64,000 nt of DNA from Ceratothoa steindachneri (taxonomy: Eukaryota > Arthropoda > Malacostraca > Isopoda > Cymothoidae): contig OZ018338.1 of NCBI GenBank assembly GCA_963969495.1, positions 45,267,206 through 45,331,205 of the forward strand, in the 5' to 3' direction. Under the pieces are notes generated by a model that ran no database searches, was not told the DNA's origin, and saw only the letters and a program-made list of their open reading frames with translations. A program made the translations under genes and the position numbers. Positions 1 through 10,128 of the stretch are shown here, piece by piece. Position 1 is the first letter of the stretch. Each line of letters opens with the position of its first letter.

Positions 1-1115
1 GAGGTCCTCGAGCAGTTGGTCTTCAAACTGCTGGTCGAAATTGTCGTTCTCCTCAGGCGAAATTGCAAAGAACTCTTTCCAATGGCTCCTGAATCTCCTT
101 TTGAGAGAATCCGGATCCCCTATAATGATGTCGCTTTCCTTTATTTTTATTCCAGGCCTAGGAGGCAATCCCCTAAGTCTTCGGATGCTATTCCAAAAAC
201 TTAGAGTATTTCTCGCCCTGACCAGTCTGCCTATGATATCGTCCCAGATTTTCTACTGTTTCTTGAGGATTATGTTTTTTAGGTCCTCGCTTAGCTATTT
301 CATTCGGGCTGCCCTTTACATGGTTGGGCCTGTCCTACGGACTTCCTCGTAGAGCGTAGAGAGTGTTGCCTAGCGATATCCATCATTTCGTCCGTCCACC
401 TAGGTTGTGGGGGCATTTTGTACGAGATTCTGGGAACGCATCTTTTGTCAGCTTGAATGAGGAGATTAGTGATCTTGTCAATCTCCTCATCAATTTTCTC
501 AAGAATTGCGTCATCCAGGTCAGCTGGCGCAAGAGAAATGGTGGTGATAATGGGGATATGATCGCTTTGAACCACTGGGCCTAGGGCGTTGGTGATGTTG
601 AAGGGGAATTCCGGACTTACCAACACAATATCCGGTTTTCTAGCCGAGCATCGCGTTAGATAAGTTGGCAAGACTGATACTACTCTCGGGAGCCTATTTC
701 TTTCGAATAGTTGTTCCAGGTTTCGTCTCCTTTAGTCGACCTGCCTGTAGCCAGGTGCACGGCAACTGGCGTTTAGGTCCTCGCCCAAAAAGGGTAAATA
801 AGTTGTTAATCGGAAGGTACTTTTGCCTGGGTGGCTGGTAGGCTGCCGCCACAGTTAGGCTTCAAATTAGGGTCGAGATCTCGACAGCCACGAATGATTT
901 GTCTGAGTCCGGTTCTGTTCTGAATTTTATGGGTTTTTTTCTGATAGCTATGGCTGCGCCATCGTACCTTTCTTGTGTGTGGTTCTTTTGTATTAATGCG
1001 TAATTGTGTATTTTTACAGTGTCCGTGTATGTGTTGATGCCGTGTTCCGATATGAGAATGATGTCCGGGTCTACCTTACGGAAGATGGTACCGTAAGGAA
1101 TGGTCTTTCCCTTCC
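1..1115 (-). pseudogene. LINE endonuclease and linker fragment (copy 1)
   Basis: This is an apurinic-like endonuclease of a non-LTR retrotransposon, which nicks target DNA to prime reverse transcription. On the minus strand the N-terminal block (about 1115-1025) reads NVNGWKGK then DIILISEHG. A second block (about 990-880) reads RYDGAAIAI. The C-terminal block (671-540) reads ARKPDIVLVSPEF and ends in the catalytic SDHIPI motif, with the SDH codons at 558-566. Several frame changes and stops separate the blocks, so this is a relic. Bases 1-540 are the linker leading towards RT, and the element continues off the window edge. Bases 1-778 repeat at 2771-3545. ORF1 of the same copy lies just upstream at 1499-2424. 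The clade (Jockey/I/R1-like) is inferred from general layout. Confidence 0.8.
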
Positions 1116-1498
1116 ATCCATTAACATTCTCTGTGAGTATTTTTAAAGCGTTTTTTCTGTTCTCTATTTTCTTGTCTCTGTGTTTTGGTTATCTTGGTGT
1201 GTCTTATGTGTTGGGGTTTTTGCCGTTTCGTATCTTCTTGAATTCTGCCTCACTTAGGATGATGCAGGAGTCTCTGTGTAGTTTTACCGTGCCTTCCTGC
1301 ATCACTTGTTCAGTATCTGTTTCTCGTTCTAGTGCTGAGTAGGTCCATTTAATTACCTTTTGTTGGATCCCATCAAATATCTCCTCGGGGGAGAGCTTTT
1401 TGGGGATTGACTCTGCTCATTTGTGATTATTTTTAGGGCGATCTCCTCTCCATCGTACTTGTAAGTACGTTTCAAGGTCTTCGACCTACTTCTTGAGC

Positions 1499-2424
1499 TT
1501 ACGGAGCTCTTGGTCGCCCTGTTTTTGGCCTTCTTCTCCCGCTGCCTTTGTGCCTCCAGTCTTGGGTCTGGCCTATATGAGTTAATTTTTCCAGTCGTTG
1601 TTTTTTCTTCTTTCGCAGACTTTGATGTTCTCTCCTCCGTCGAAATAGAGTCGCGGGTGCCTCTGTTGCGCCTTTAGCCATAAATTGAAGCTGCAGCACG
1701 TCTCCAGATGGGGGATCGTCCGGAAACCACATCTCAGGCATGCCGTTTTTTTCAGCATGAGATTCAATGTGTTTGCGAACGTTTCCGGGTTTGTCAGATT
1801 ATTTACGTGCCCAAAAAGTATGCACGTAAGAATCGTAGTTGAATTCTCGTTCTCTAGTTTAAGATACGTCTTCGGCTGTTGCTTCTCTGTCACTCTGTTT
1901 GGGGCTGTTCTTGTTGCCTGTGCGTACGAGGTATTATTCCTCCTCGTTTCTTCAGTTTTCTTTTTCTTTATCAGTTCCTTGATTTTGGGGACAGAAAATG
2001 GCCATCGCCCCGTGGTTCAAGAGACAGTTTGGGTATTTTTTCACTGTTGCTGAGCACCCCCGCCATCCGTGGCCTTTATCACTGCATCTAGAGCAGGTGA
2101 TATTTTGTTCCTTGCAGTCTTTAGTTGTATGCTTCTCCAACCTATTGCACCGAAAGCATATGTAGATGGGTTGAACTCTTCCCTCTCCATTTGTTCGCTG
2201 ATCTTAGCGTTAAAGAGCAGTAAGCCCCTTTCTTTGGCCTGCGGGGGCATCTGAGTGTCACTAAATATGACTTTGAAAACGTGTTGGTATTCTGTGTTGT
2301 CCCGTTTATTACGGAACTTAACGACTTCCACCACGTTTTCCCACGACTGATTTTGGTTTATCTCCTCCTTTATTTCTTCTTTACTATTTTCACCGATCCA
2401 GGGGTCTAGCTGCCTGCAAACCAC
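1499..2424 (-). pseudogene. LINE ORF1 (gag-like) with CCHC zinc knuckles
   Basis: ORF1 proteins of this LINE group bind element RNA through CCHC knuckles. Here the minus-strand frame from 2424 carries SWENVVEVVKFRNKR and FKVIFSDTQMPPQ. It then shifts by one base near 2160 into CFRCNRLEKHTTKDC, followed by CSRCSDKGHGWRGC and CPNCLLNHG-like cysteine clusters down to about 1950. The C-terminal part (1893-1499) switches frame again: FGHVNNLTNPETFANTLNL, then MPEMWFPDDPPSGDVLQLQF and a basic tail with RRRREHQSLRKKK. At least two frameshifts make it non-functional. The upstream boundary near 2460 abuts the RT fragment of another copy of the same family, so the two are stacked head to tail. Confidence 0.7.
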
Positions 2425-2504
2425 GCTGCGATGTTGCTGGATCTGAGAGGGAGGGCTGGGCTAGAGGCTTATCTCTTTTAGCACCTGCTGTCCTTCTTGC
2501 TTCG

Positions 2505-2765
2505 TCAGCGTCTCCACATCTGCCTCCTATACCCGTCTGGGAAGTAGCCTGTATTCAGGGATGCGTTCATGGTGTTCACCATGCCCTGAATAATTTGCCT
2601 TGGGCCATTCACTAGGTTGTTCTTAGTAAGCCTAGACCAATCGGGGCCCCTTTGTTTGAAGGACCTTATGATGGTAATGGTCTCTTCAATGGTAATAGGG
2701 CGCCCGTGGTTAACCATCTCTCTCTCTCTAGATACTTGCGGTTGTGGGTGGGTCCTATGTATCAT
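2505..2765 (-). pseudogene. LINE reverse transcriptase N-terminal fragment
   Basis: The 86-residue minus-strand frame contains ITIEETITIIRSFKQRGPDW, then NGPRQIIQGMVNTMNASLN and GYFPDGYR. This is the usual start of LINE RT, where an I-x-x-I-x-x-L-K segment is followed by an N-x-x-L-x-x-GYFP-x-x-W/Y segment. The catalytic palm with the YADD box is absent. The fragment ends near 2505, where ORF1 of copy 1 begins. It follows in order from the endonuclease fragment at 3547-2770, so both belong to copy 2 of the same family. Confidence 0.7.
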
Positions 2766-2769
2766 CGCA

Positions 2770-3547
2770 CCGAGGTCCTCGAGCAGTTGGTCTTCAAACT
2801 GCTGGTCGAAATTGTCGTTCTCCTCAGGTGAAATTGCAAAGAACTCTTTCCAATGGCTCCTGAATCTCCTTTTGAGAGAATCCGGATCCCCTAATGATGT
2901 CGCCTTCCTTTATTTTTATTCCAGGCCTGGGAGGCAATCCTCGGATGCTATTCCAAAAACTTAGAGTATTTCTCGCCCTGACCAGTCTGCATATGATATC
3001 GTTCCAGATTTCCTACTGTTTCTTGAGGATTATGTTTTTTAAGTCCTCGCTTAGCAGTTTCAATCGGGCTGCCCTTTATCTGGTTGGGCCTGTCCTACGG
3101 ACTTCCTCGTAGATTTCCCCGTATTGCCTAGCGATATCTCTCATTTTGTCCGTCCACCTAGGTTGTGGGGGCATTTTGTACGAGATTCTGGGGACGCATC
3201 TTTCTTCAGCTTGAATGAGGAGATTAGTGATCTTGTCAATCTCCTCATAAAATTTCCTCAAGAATTTAGTCATCCAGGTCAGCTGGCGCAAGAGAAATGG
3301 TGGTGATAACGGGGATATGATCGCTTTGGACCACTGGGCCTGGGGCGTTGGTGATGTTGAAGGGGAATTCCGGACTTACCAACACAATATCCGGTTTTCT
3401 CACCGAGCATCGCGTTAGATAGGTTGGCAAGACTGATACTACTCTCGGGAGCCTATTTCTTTCGAATAGTTGTTCCAGGTTTCGTCTCCTTTGGTCAACC
3501 TGCCTGTAGCCAGGTGCACGGCAACTGGCGTTATGGGTCCTCGACAA
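2770..3547 (-). pseudogene. LINE endonuclease C-terminus and linker (copy 2)
   Basis: The minus-strand frame from 3547 reads APGYRQVDQRRRNLEQLFER, PTYLTRCSVRKPDIVLVSP and SDHIPVI. This is the C-terminal half of a LINE endonuclease including the catalytic SDH. The linker (3290-2770) then continues into the RT fragment at 2765. The block 2771-3545 is a close copy of bases 1-778 (same orientation; small indels and scattered substitutions visible by eye). The N-terminal half of the endonuclease is missing, cut off near 3545 about 50 bp from the left end of a gypsy LTR. Confidence 0.8.
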
Positions 3548-3595
3548 TCTTTCTTCTCACGACCTCTTGCGCGATTAAGAAATTATCCTCGGTGT

Positions 3596-4894
3596 CGTAG
3601 GTTAATCTCGCACACCAGATTCATAAGAGTATAGATGTCCTAGGTTAACTCTACACACCTTACACCAATTTAATATAGATGTCGTAGAATAGGGTCAAGT
3701 TCACCTTTTCTGCTTTACGAGTGCATAGAAAGTTTACAATATAAGCAGAGTGAAAATTAACTGACTATCTTGGATTTGCGGGATAACAGAAAACGGGTAC
3801 AAAAATAGCTTCATTACTCTGAAAATCAATATTATTTTACAAGGTTAAAAGGAGTTCTAACATGAGCTATACACAAACTAGATTTACACTGATCTCAGTG
3901 GCTGAATGGGCGAGGGAGGCTTGCTGAGGGTAGTCACCGTACAAACAAACGGACAAACGAACCGAGGGACGCTGTGACGACCTTGAGCGTAAGCTAAGCC
4001 GATGATGAGGCTTACACTAGGGGGGGGGCAGAGAAAGCAGTTGCACAGGAGAGTTGCGCATTGCTGTTACCTCGAAGATTCAGTTGAAGGGAGTAATTTT
4101 CGTCTTAGCGCTAAGTTCAATGAATAGTCTCTAGATAATGACTATTACAGGGGGTGGGAGGCACTTAAGGGAAGGGGTGAGAACCATCTCTGGTCAACGG
4201 GCTCAAGAACAATGGCTGTTCTAATGTTGTTCTCTTCTAAACAACAAGGGGGAAGGGGGAGAACCGTTTCTTGGCAAACGGGCTCAAAAGAACAATGGCT
4301 GTTCTACGTTGTTCTCTTCTGAACAACAAGGGGGGGTGAGAACCGTCTCTTGTCTACGGGCTCAAGAACAATGGCTGTTCTAACGTTATTCTCTTTCTGA
4401 ACAACGAGGGGGAAGCCTTGAGGACTTGGCGTCACGAAAGGCTCGAACCTTTGGCACTCAAGGGATTTTGTCCTCCTTCTGGACAAGTGATGGTAAATCT
4501 CGAGGTCGAGGTCCCTTGGCGCACAAAGGGAGAGAGGGTCGTGGTGATGTTTCGCGGCGGGAATCTGGATCTCCATTCTGATCTTAGTGGTAAAGTTTCC
4601 ATCTAAGTAGTCGAGACACTCCCTTGGCGTGGGGGACAATGGAGTGGGAACTTCGAGGGAATGCACAGCCGAGGCTTGGAACAATGCCTAATCTGCCCAT
4701 AAGCCTAACTCAATCTTGCGAGGTCGGGTATGAGGGCGAATGGGGGAACGATAACCTCCTTGTTTAAACATTGATATCCGGTGGCTGTGTAAGGCGCCAA
4801 GCTTCGAAGCAAAGATGCACGTGGGAGCATCGTGGTTTTAAAATAATATGTGATAGGAGTTGAAACTAACGCTGCCTCAACCCGTTCTATCACA
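3596..4894 (-). repeat. Gypsy LTR, mosaic of two LTR families (3' LTR)
   Basis: The left end on the plus strand is TGTCGTAG at 3596 and the right end is CTATCACA at 4894, so the LTR is TG...CA in either orientation. Bases 3596-4150 resemble the LTR at 27905-28465 (shared short repeats around GTCGTAGGTTAA, then a similar core). Bases 4150-4894 resemble the 1.2-1.3 kb LTRs at 7520, 10129, 13610 and later. The right side is followed by a purine tract on the minus strand (4909-4895). It therefore serves as the 3' LTR of the pol remnant at 5318-7372. The mosaic suggests recombination between LTR families. Confidence 0.7.
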
Positions 4895-4909
4895 CCCCTC
4901 CATTCCGGG
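4895..4909 (-). other. Polypurine tract
   Basis: Read on the minus strand this is a purine-rich run (GGAATGGAGGGG) ending exactly where the LTR starts with TGTGATAG. Ty3/gypsy elements prime plus-strand DNA synthesis from such a tract. Equivalent tracts follow the LTRs ending at 11357, 17510 and 23660. Confidence 0.65.
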
Positions 4910-5317
4910 CGAAGTTGTGACTTCGAAAAAAAAGAGAGAAGGGACAACGATAGAGCTCCGTTGTGGGGAACTCGTCTTCTTGTACCAACTGTACCTTCCT
5001 GTACCTAACTCGTAATACCTCAATACATATGATTATTTTGATCTTTTGATTATAATGGAAAATAACCTTTAATACAAACTTAATAAAAAAAAGGCATGGA
5101 ACAATGAAATGATATAAATATAGTACATATGGGACAAAATAATTTATACGTAAATTAATTGGTACAAATATATATATATACATACAAAAAAAAATTAGAC
5201 ATTAAGCGTTACAAAATTCAAACATCTACATTAACTGATTATATTACAAGAGAATCTTAATTTAAGTCGTACAAGAGGGTATATACCCACATGGAGATAC
5301 TAATCCTATGAATACAA
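4910..5317 (-). other. Gypsy 3' untranslated segment
   Basis: This is AT-rich sequence between the RNase H stop codon and the polypurine tract. It has no coding signal. The same segment recurs at 11372-11781, 17525-17931 and 23675-24081. In many Ty3/gypsy elements integrase would lie between RNase H and the LTR, and no integrase is present here. Confidence 0.6.
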
Positions 5318-7372
5318 TTATTCTATGCTATTCGGTAACGCATTCCCACTGAGTGCGTCAGCGACCTGGTTATCGGAACCTTTCATATAATTTATTTTAA
5401 ATTGATACTCTTGCAAAAGTAAACTCCAGCGCATGATTCGGCCGTTGGAGTGTCGCACATTCCTAATGTAGGCTAACGGACGGTGGTCGGTTCCTATCTG
5501 AAATTCTTAACCTATCAAGTACATCTTGAATTTGTCTATGACCCAGATAATTGATAGAGCTTCCTTTTCTATAGTGGCATATCTCTTTTCACGTGGTAAT
5601 AATTGGCGACTAGCATATACAACTGGATGACTAGTGCCGTCATCCTCGTATTGAAGGAGTAAGGCTCCAATTCTCTCGTTGGACGCGTCGGTCTTAATCC
5701 CAAAGGATTTTTCCGGGTTGGGCAACCTTTAAAATGGGGGCAGAAATAAGCTTACTCTTGAGCTGATTAAAATGGGAAATAGCGACATCATTCCAACGTA
5801 GACGATCGGGTCAATTCTCGTTTAAAAGGGGGCTGAGGGGCGCCAAATTTCAGCGAAATTCGGAACGAATCGCCGATAGTACGAAGCGGATCCTAGGAAC
5901 GATCTTAATTGCTTCTTTGTAATCGGGAGGGGCATGTCGGCGATTGCCTTAATCTTATCCTCTTGTGGACCCAACTGTCTTTGTCCTATTTTAAAACCCA
6001 AATATTTTATGGTTTCGTGGGCAAAATGGCATTTGCGGGGGCCAATGGTGAGGCCATTTTCGCGCAGTCGCTCGAAAAGAACTAATAGGGTGGTTAAATG
6101 GTGACTCCATTTAAATTGTTCTTGTAGCTGACTCTTTTGATGTGGTGTCATCTGCGCGTCAATATCCAGGTCAGAGGGTTCCAAAGACTCGCCTGGTAGG
6201 GAAGAAGGAGGGTAATCGGCTTCAGGTTGGGTGCACACTATCTGTATTACCTTAAAGGACTCCGCGGGGTGATCTTCTTCAAGCGCCGATGTTTCGACCA
6301 GTTCTACGAAGGTATCTCCATGGGCGGGTTGGGGGTTCTTTTTTTCTTGGGGTCCACGGACAGTCTCCGTGTCCTTGTCTTTGGCCTTATCGCCTAAGGG
6401 TGTTAGTAATTCACACTCCTTTTGTATCGTCCTAAAGTCCTGGTTAGGGGTCTCCGAGAAATCGGACGGTATCGGGATTCTGATGGGGACGGGCTCCTGG
6501 GCTTCTTTCTTAGCTCGGCCTCGAGGAAGGGCGGCCTGAGACACAGGGTCGGAACTTACTTGGGGGCTCTGTCCTATAAGCACGGAACAGAATTTTATAC
6601 GTGCTGAAATGACTTCAGCCCAGCCATCATAATATTGACACTGCAGGTAACATCTAACGACGGGGAATTGGTTCGCCCGCCCAAGGTAGTCATGAACCAC
6701 CGGAAATTTTTCGTGGTTAGGGTCCACTGGGGGGAGGAGTTCGTCGGACACGATGAAACACGTACATCCTTTGTCCCTGACGAGAGTCGATACTCAGCAG
6801 CCATTCACGCTGCCCTCCTCAAATTTCAAAGTTCCCGATGAACTTTTATCAAAAATAAAATTTACCTGGTGACCTGACAGAGGGGGAGAAGTTTCTGCTT
6901 GGGTCTGCGCCACCGGGGGAGCCAGGGTTGCATTAATCTGGTGAACTTGGTTGGCTGGTCCGCTTTTCAGCCTAGAATTTGGGGGGCAATTCCAGCTCAT
7001 GTGGTTTTCTACACCACAGGTGAAGCATATGATTGGTTGCTTCGGGAAGAGAGATGGAGGAGAAATCTTAACGGGAGGTTTGGAGTCCCGTTGTTGGTTT
7101 TCGGGAAAGAAGTTTTGGGGTTTTATGGGGCTCGGAAACTTCATCGGCTTTCCTGTGAAGGGGCACGAATCCTTCCTTCTTTCCTTGTAGGCGGATTGGT
7201 GAGAAGTTCGATTCTCCTTTGGGTATAAATTATGGCTTGCGGCATAGACATCCGCTTCTTATGTACACTCTTTAAAGGTCTGGCACCGACGATCCTTGAC
7301 GAACGCGCGGATCTCCGTCGGGAGAGGCGCCAAAAATTGATCTCGCAACACGAAGTCTGTTAAGGAGTTCTA
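5318..7372 (-). pseudogene. Gypsy gag-pol deletion derivative (copy A)
   Basis: Minus-strand order: gag middle (LRDQFLASLPTEIRAFVKD near 7370-7280), the CCHC knuckle CFTCGVENHMSWNC (near 7030), an aspartic-protease-like region containing VRDKGCTCFIVSDELL, and a linker rich in E, K and P. After the linker come the RT thumb and connection (ERLRENGLTIGPRKCHFAHE, IKYLGFKIG, KKQLRSFLGSASYYRRFVPN, 6110-5830). Last is RNase H (KTDASNERIG, EKEALSIIW, GTDHRPLAY) ending with NQVADALSGNALPNS and a stop near 5318. The RT fingers and palm, including the catalytic aspartates, are deleted, as is integrase, and frames are broken. It is a non-autonomous remnant. RT thumb and RNase H are certain; the protease call rests on position. 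Confidence 0.8.
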
Positions 7373-8975
7373 GGGTCAGACGCATTCCTAGATGAGGATA
7401 AACTATACCTTTTAGCTCAAGGGCGAGAAATTTCCTAAGCTGTAGAGGCAGCCCTTGTACGACTTGAGGATTTGACCTTCTGGGTTCTCACACTTATCGC
7501 AGGTTTTTGTGAAGGCGGCTGTCGTAGAATGGACTCTCGACGATATACCATATATAAATATTCGTTGAGGGAACTTCTTTAATTATCTTTAGAGTGCGTG
7601 GAAGGTCTGGCGGGCCGATATTATGTATCTTCGATATGCTTAAGAAGTGGAACTGAGCTTAAGGATAATAATATTGCTATCATTAATAAAATAGAGTTTT
7701 ATTAATAATAACTATCAACAAACACAAGACGGAAAATATTCAAATAAACAGAGAATGAAAAGGGTCGTAGACTCGGGCTAATCCGAGGATTAAAGGATTT
7801 AAAAAGGTAAAACAAATATAGAGTTAAAGGGATGGGATGGTTCGCTAAACCATTTAAAGCACAGGCTAGAATTGACAAAAGGGTTAATTACTTATAAGGT
7901 GACGTTTGGCTTACGTAACTTTATACTAGTTGTGCAGTGGAAGGCGACGTGGACGAATTTTCGGTCCGCTGGCGAGTTACAGCCGAAGGGGGGGAATAAG
8001 ATGATCCTGACGTGGCGTCTTGGGAATGAGAACCGTTCTCGACGAACGGCTTGAAGAACAATGGCTGTTCTACTTAATCTCTTCTGAACAAAGGGGGGGT
8101 GAGAACCGTCTCTTGTTTACGGGCTCAAGAACAATGGCTGTTCTAATGTTGTTCTCCTCTGAACAACAAGGGGAAAGGGTGAGAACCGTTTCTTGGCGAA
8201 CGGGCTCAAAAGAACAATAGCTCTTCTACGTTCTTCTCTTCTGAACAACAAGGAGGGGGGAGGGAGAACCGTCTATTGTCTACGGGCTCAAGAACAATGG
8301 CTGTTCTAACGTTGTTCTCTTTCTGAACAACGAGGGGAAAGCCTTGAGGACTTGGCGTCACGAAAGGCTCGAACCTTTGGCACTCAAGGGATATTGCCCT
8401 CCTTCTGGACAAGTGATGGTGAATCTCGAGGTCGAGGTCCCTTGGCGCACAAAGGGAGAGAGGGTCATGGTGATGTTTCGCGACGAAAATCTGGATCTTC
8501 AATCTGATCTTAATGGTAAACTTTCCATCTAAATGTTCGAGACACTTCCTTGGCGTGGGGGACAATGGAGTGGGAACTTCGAGGGAATGCACAGCCGAGG
8601 CTTGGAACAATGCCTTATCTGCCCATAAGCCTAACTCAATCTGGCGAGGTCGGCGTATGGGAGCGAACGGGGGGACGATAACCTCCTTGTTTAAACATTG
8701 ACATCCGGTGGCTGTGATAAGGCGCCAAGCTTTGAAGCGAAGATGCACGTGGGAGCATCATGGATTTAAAATAATATGTGATAGGAGTTGAAACTAACGC
8801 TGCCTCAACCCGTTCTATCACAGCTGCATTTCAGGTAATCCCGGCGTCTCACGGCGTCTTATCATTTCGTAACTCCATTAGCAGAGACGAAAAGGATAGT
8901 TCAATTTTCTGTTGTCTCTCTCTCTCTATTGAAGGGCGAGGCGGTGAAAAATCTCCCCCTCTGTGATCTCTGACA
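7373..8975 (-). repeat. Older gypsy LTR (family 2) split by an LTR insertion
   Basis: Bases 7373-7519 and 8823-8975 align with the uninterrupted LTR stretch at about 28815-29147. The right end is CTCTGACA at 8975, matching 29147. It is followed by a minus-strand purine tract (8990-8976), so this copy was the 3' LTR of the host element whose integrase remnant lies at 9560-10123. On the left it is joined directly to gag of copy A, an arrangement expected if one LTR is shared by two tandem elements and gag has lost its N-terminal part. Confidence 0.65.
7520..8822 (-). mobile_element. Solo gypsy LTR (family 1), copy A1
   Basis: It starts TGTCGTAG at 7520 and ends CTATCACA at 8822, 1303 bp. The flanks are GCGGC (7515-7519) and GCTGC (8823-8827), a 5-bp target duplication with one later change. 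The unoccupied sequence is visible at 28954-28958, where GCGGC runs straight into ATTTCAGG. Inside are four direct subrepeats of about 75-85 bp (starting near 8027, 8100, 8180 and 8264). Each has the hairpins GAACAATGGCTGTTC and GTTGTTC...GAACAAC (some with changes) and a G run. The LTR presumably carries the promoter, but I see no clear TATA element that I would assign. Confidence 0.75.
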
Positions 8976-8990
8976 CTCCTCCATCCTCAG

Positions 8991-9559
8991 GTGGACCTTC
9001 TGGGAAAGAGGTGACGTTGGAGAATGATGAGTGGGGGGGAAAATATAAGTTAAAATCGCATAACAATAGCGGATAAAGTTGAGAGCACTTAGGAGCTGAA
9101 GTACCAAGTAGTTGAGCTAAGGTTATACAATGCTACAGCATGGTTGCCGAAGGATATTTTCTCTATGATATCTTTAAGTGAGGCTCACTGGCCCGAGGGT
9201 GAGTTACCCTGAGATTATACAAAACAAAATAAAGAAAAAAAACAATTAAGGATATAAAAGAAATTCATTGTACACATATAAACAAACACACAAAAGATTA
9301 TATATATATACATAAAGGATAGGCGTTTTCTTAATATATGGTCAAATATACAAATCAATTTCATAAACAAAATTAATACATGGATTAATAAAAGGAAATG
9401 GATCGGATCTTTTCTTGCTGAGCAGCTAATCGATTATTCCCGATATGGAAACCGAGCAATCGATAGTGCAAAAATTAAGGTCACACTTGCCGTCCAATTG
9501 TCGAATTGTGTTCCAGAATTCGATACAGAATGGCTTAAATGGTGGTCAAGTGTTGATCC
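8991..9559 (-). other. Host gypsy 3' internal noncoding segment
   Basis: This is AT-rich sequence between the polypurine tract at 8990-8976 and the integrase remnant. No RT or RNase H of the host element is found here, so the part of pol downstream of integrase has been lost. The same segment recurs at about 15088-15655 and 21238-21805. Confidence 0.5.
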
Positions 9560-10123
9560 AAATCTTCGGTGGCAATATTTGAAGATCTTCTGAGCGGTCT
9601 TCGAGTGACTAAAATGACTAGCAAATAGGCTATCGTGGGCTGTTTGCAAGATTCGAGGGACGTGAAAAGGGGTACACATAGTGTACGGGGCTCAATGTCG
9701 TTATTCCCCCTGATGGTTTCGCGTTTTATTCTGGGTTTCGGTCCACAGGGAAAGAAGAGATTTAAATTTCCTCTGGTTTTTAAACTCTGGAATTCTGGAA
9801 CACACGGTGGTTCCAGAGGTGTTAGGGCTTTCAGTCTCTTCTTCATGAGAGAACGGGTAGTAACGGGTTTTAGCCACCGAGGCGGAAGCAACCCAGGGGG
9901 GACTGACAAATTAGAACAAAGCAGTGAACAACGGGGAATTTATTGGCCCGCTTCAAGTAATCATGCACTACGGTAAACTTATCGTGGTCATGAACGACAA
10001 GGCGGAGTAGTGCATCGGATACAACAATGCACGTGCACCATGTATCACGGACGAAGGTAGAGATTTGGCACCTATTCACGGCTCCAGTTTCAAATTAGAG
10101 GGCCATAAACTCCACAGGAATAG
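9560..10123 (-). pseudogene. Host gypsy protease-integrase remnant (copy A)
   Basis: Read on the minus strand from 10123: VCYSCGV (the first half of a gag CCHC knuckle), then a protease-like stretch (STFVRDTWCTCIVVSDALL and YLKRANKFPVVHCF). Then comes a linker, and then the integrase N-terminal zinc domain (RILQTAHDSLFASH, FSHSKTAQKIFKY). The homologous plus-strand element at 39.5 kb has the same series. The integrase core is missing and several frameshifts are present. Compared with copies B and C this copy lacks about 55 bp near 9697. The order protease then integrase, with no RT between them, matters for classification. The right edge is the insertion point of a younger LTR. Confidence 0.7.
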
Positions 10124-10128
10124 CACAC
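10124..10128. other. Target-site duplication, left side
   Basis: CACAC lies directly before the LTR that starts at 10129. The partner CACAC lies directly after the LTR ending at 26473. Between them gag is split within its zinc knuckle. Confidence 0.6.

Noticed and set aside
8206..8748. 180-codon minus-strand frame in the LTR (and 174-codon versions at 14321 and 20471)
   Set aside because: It lies wholly inside the LTR over the hairpin subrepeats, matches no family, and is broken or altered in other LTR copies.
9434..9679. Integrase core downstream of the zinc domain in the host remnant
   Set aside because: After IFKY the frame gives no D-D-E motifs, and the sequence beyond is AT-rich and noncoding.
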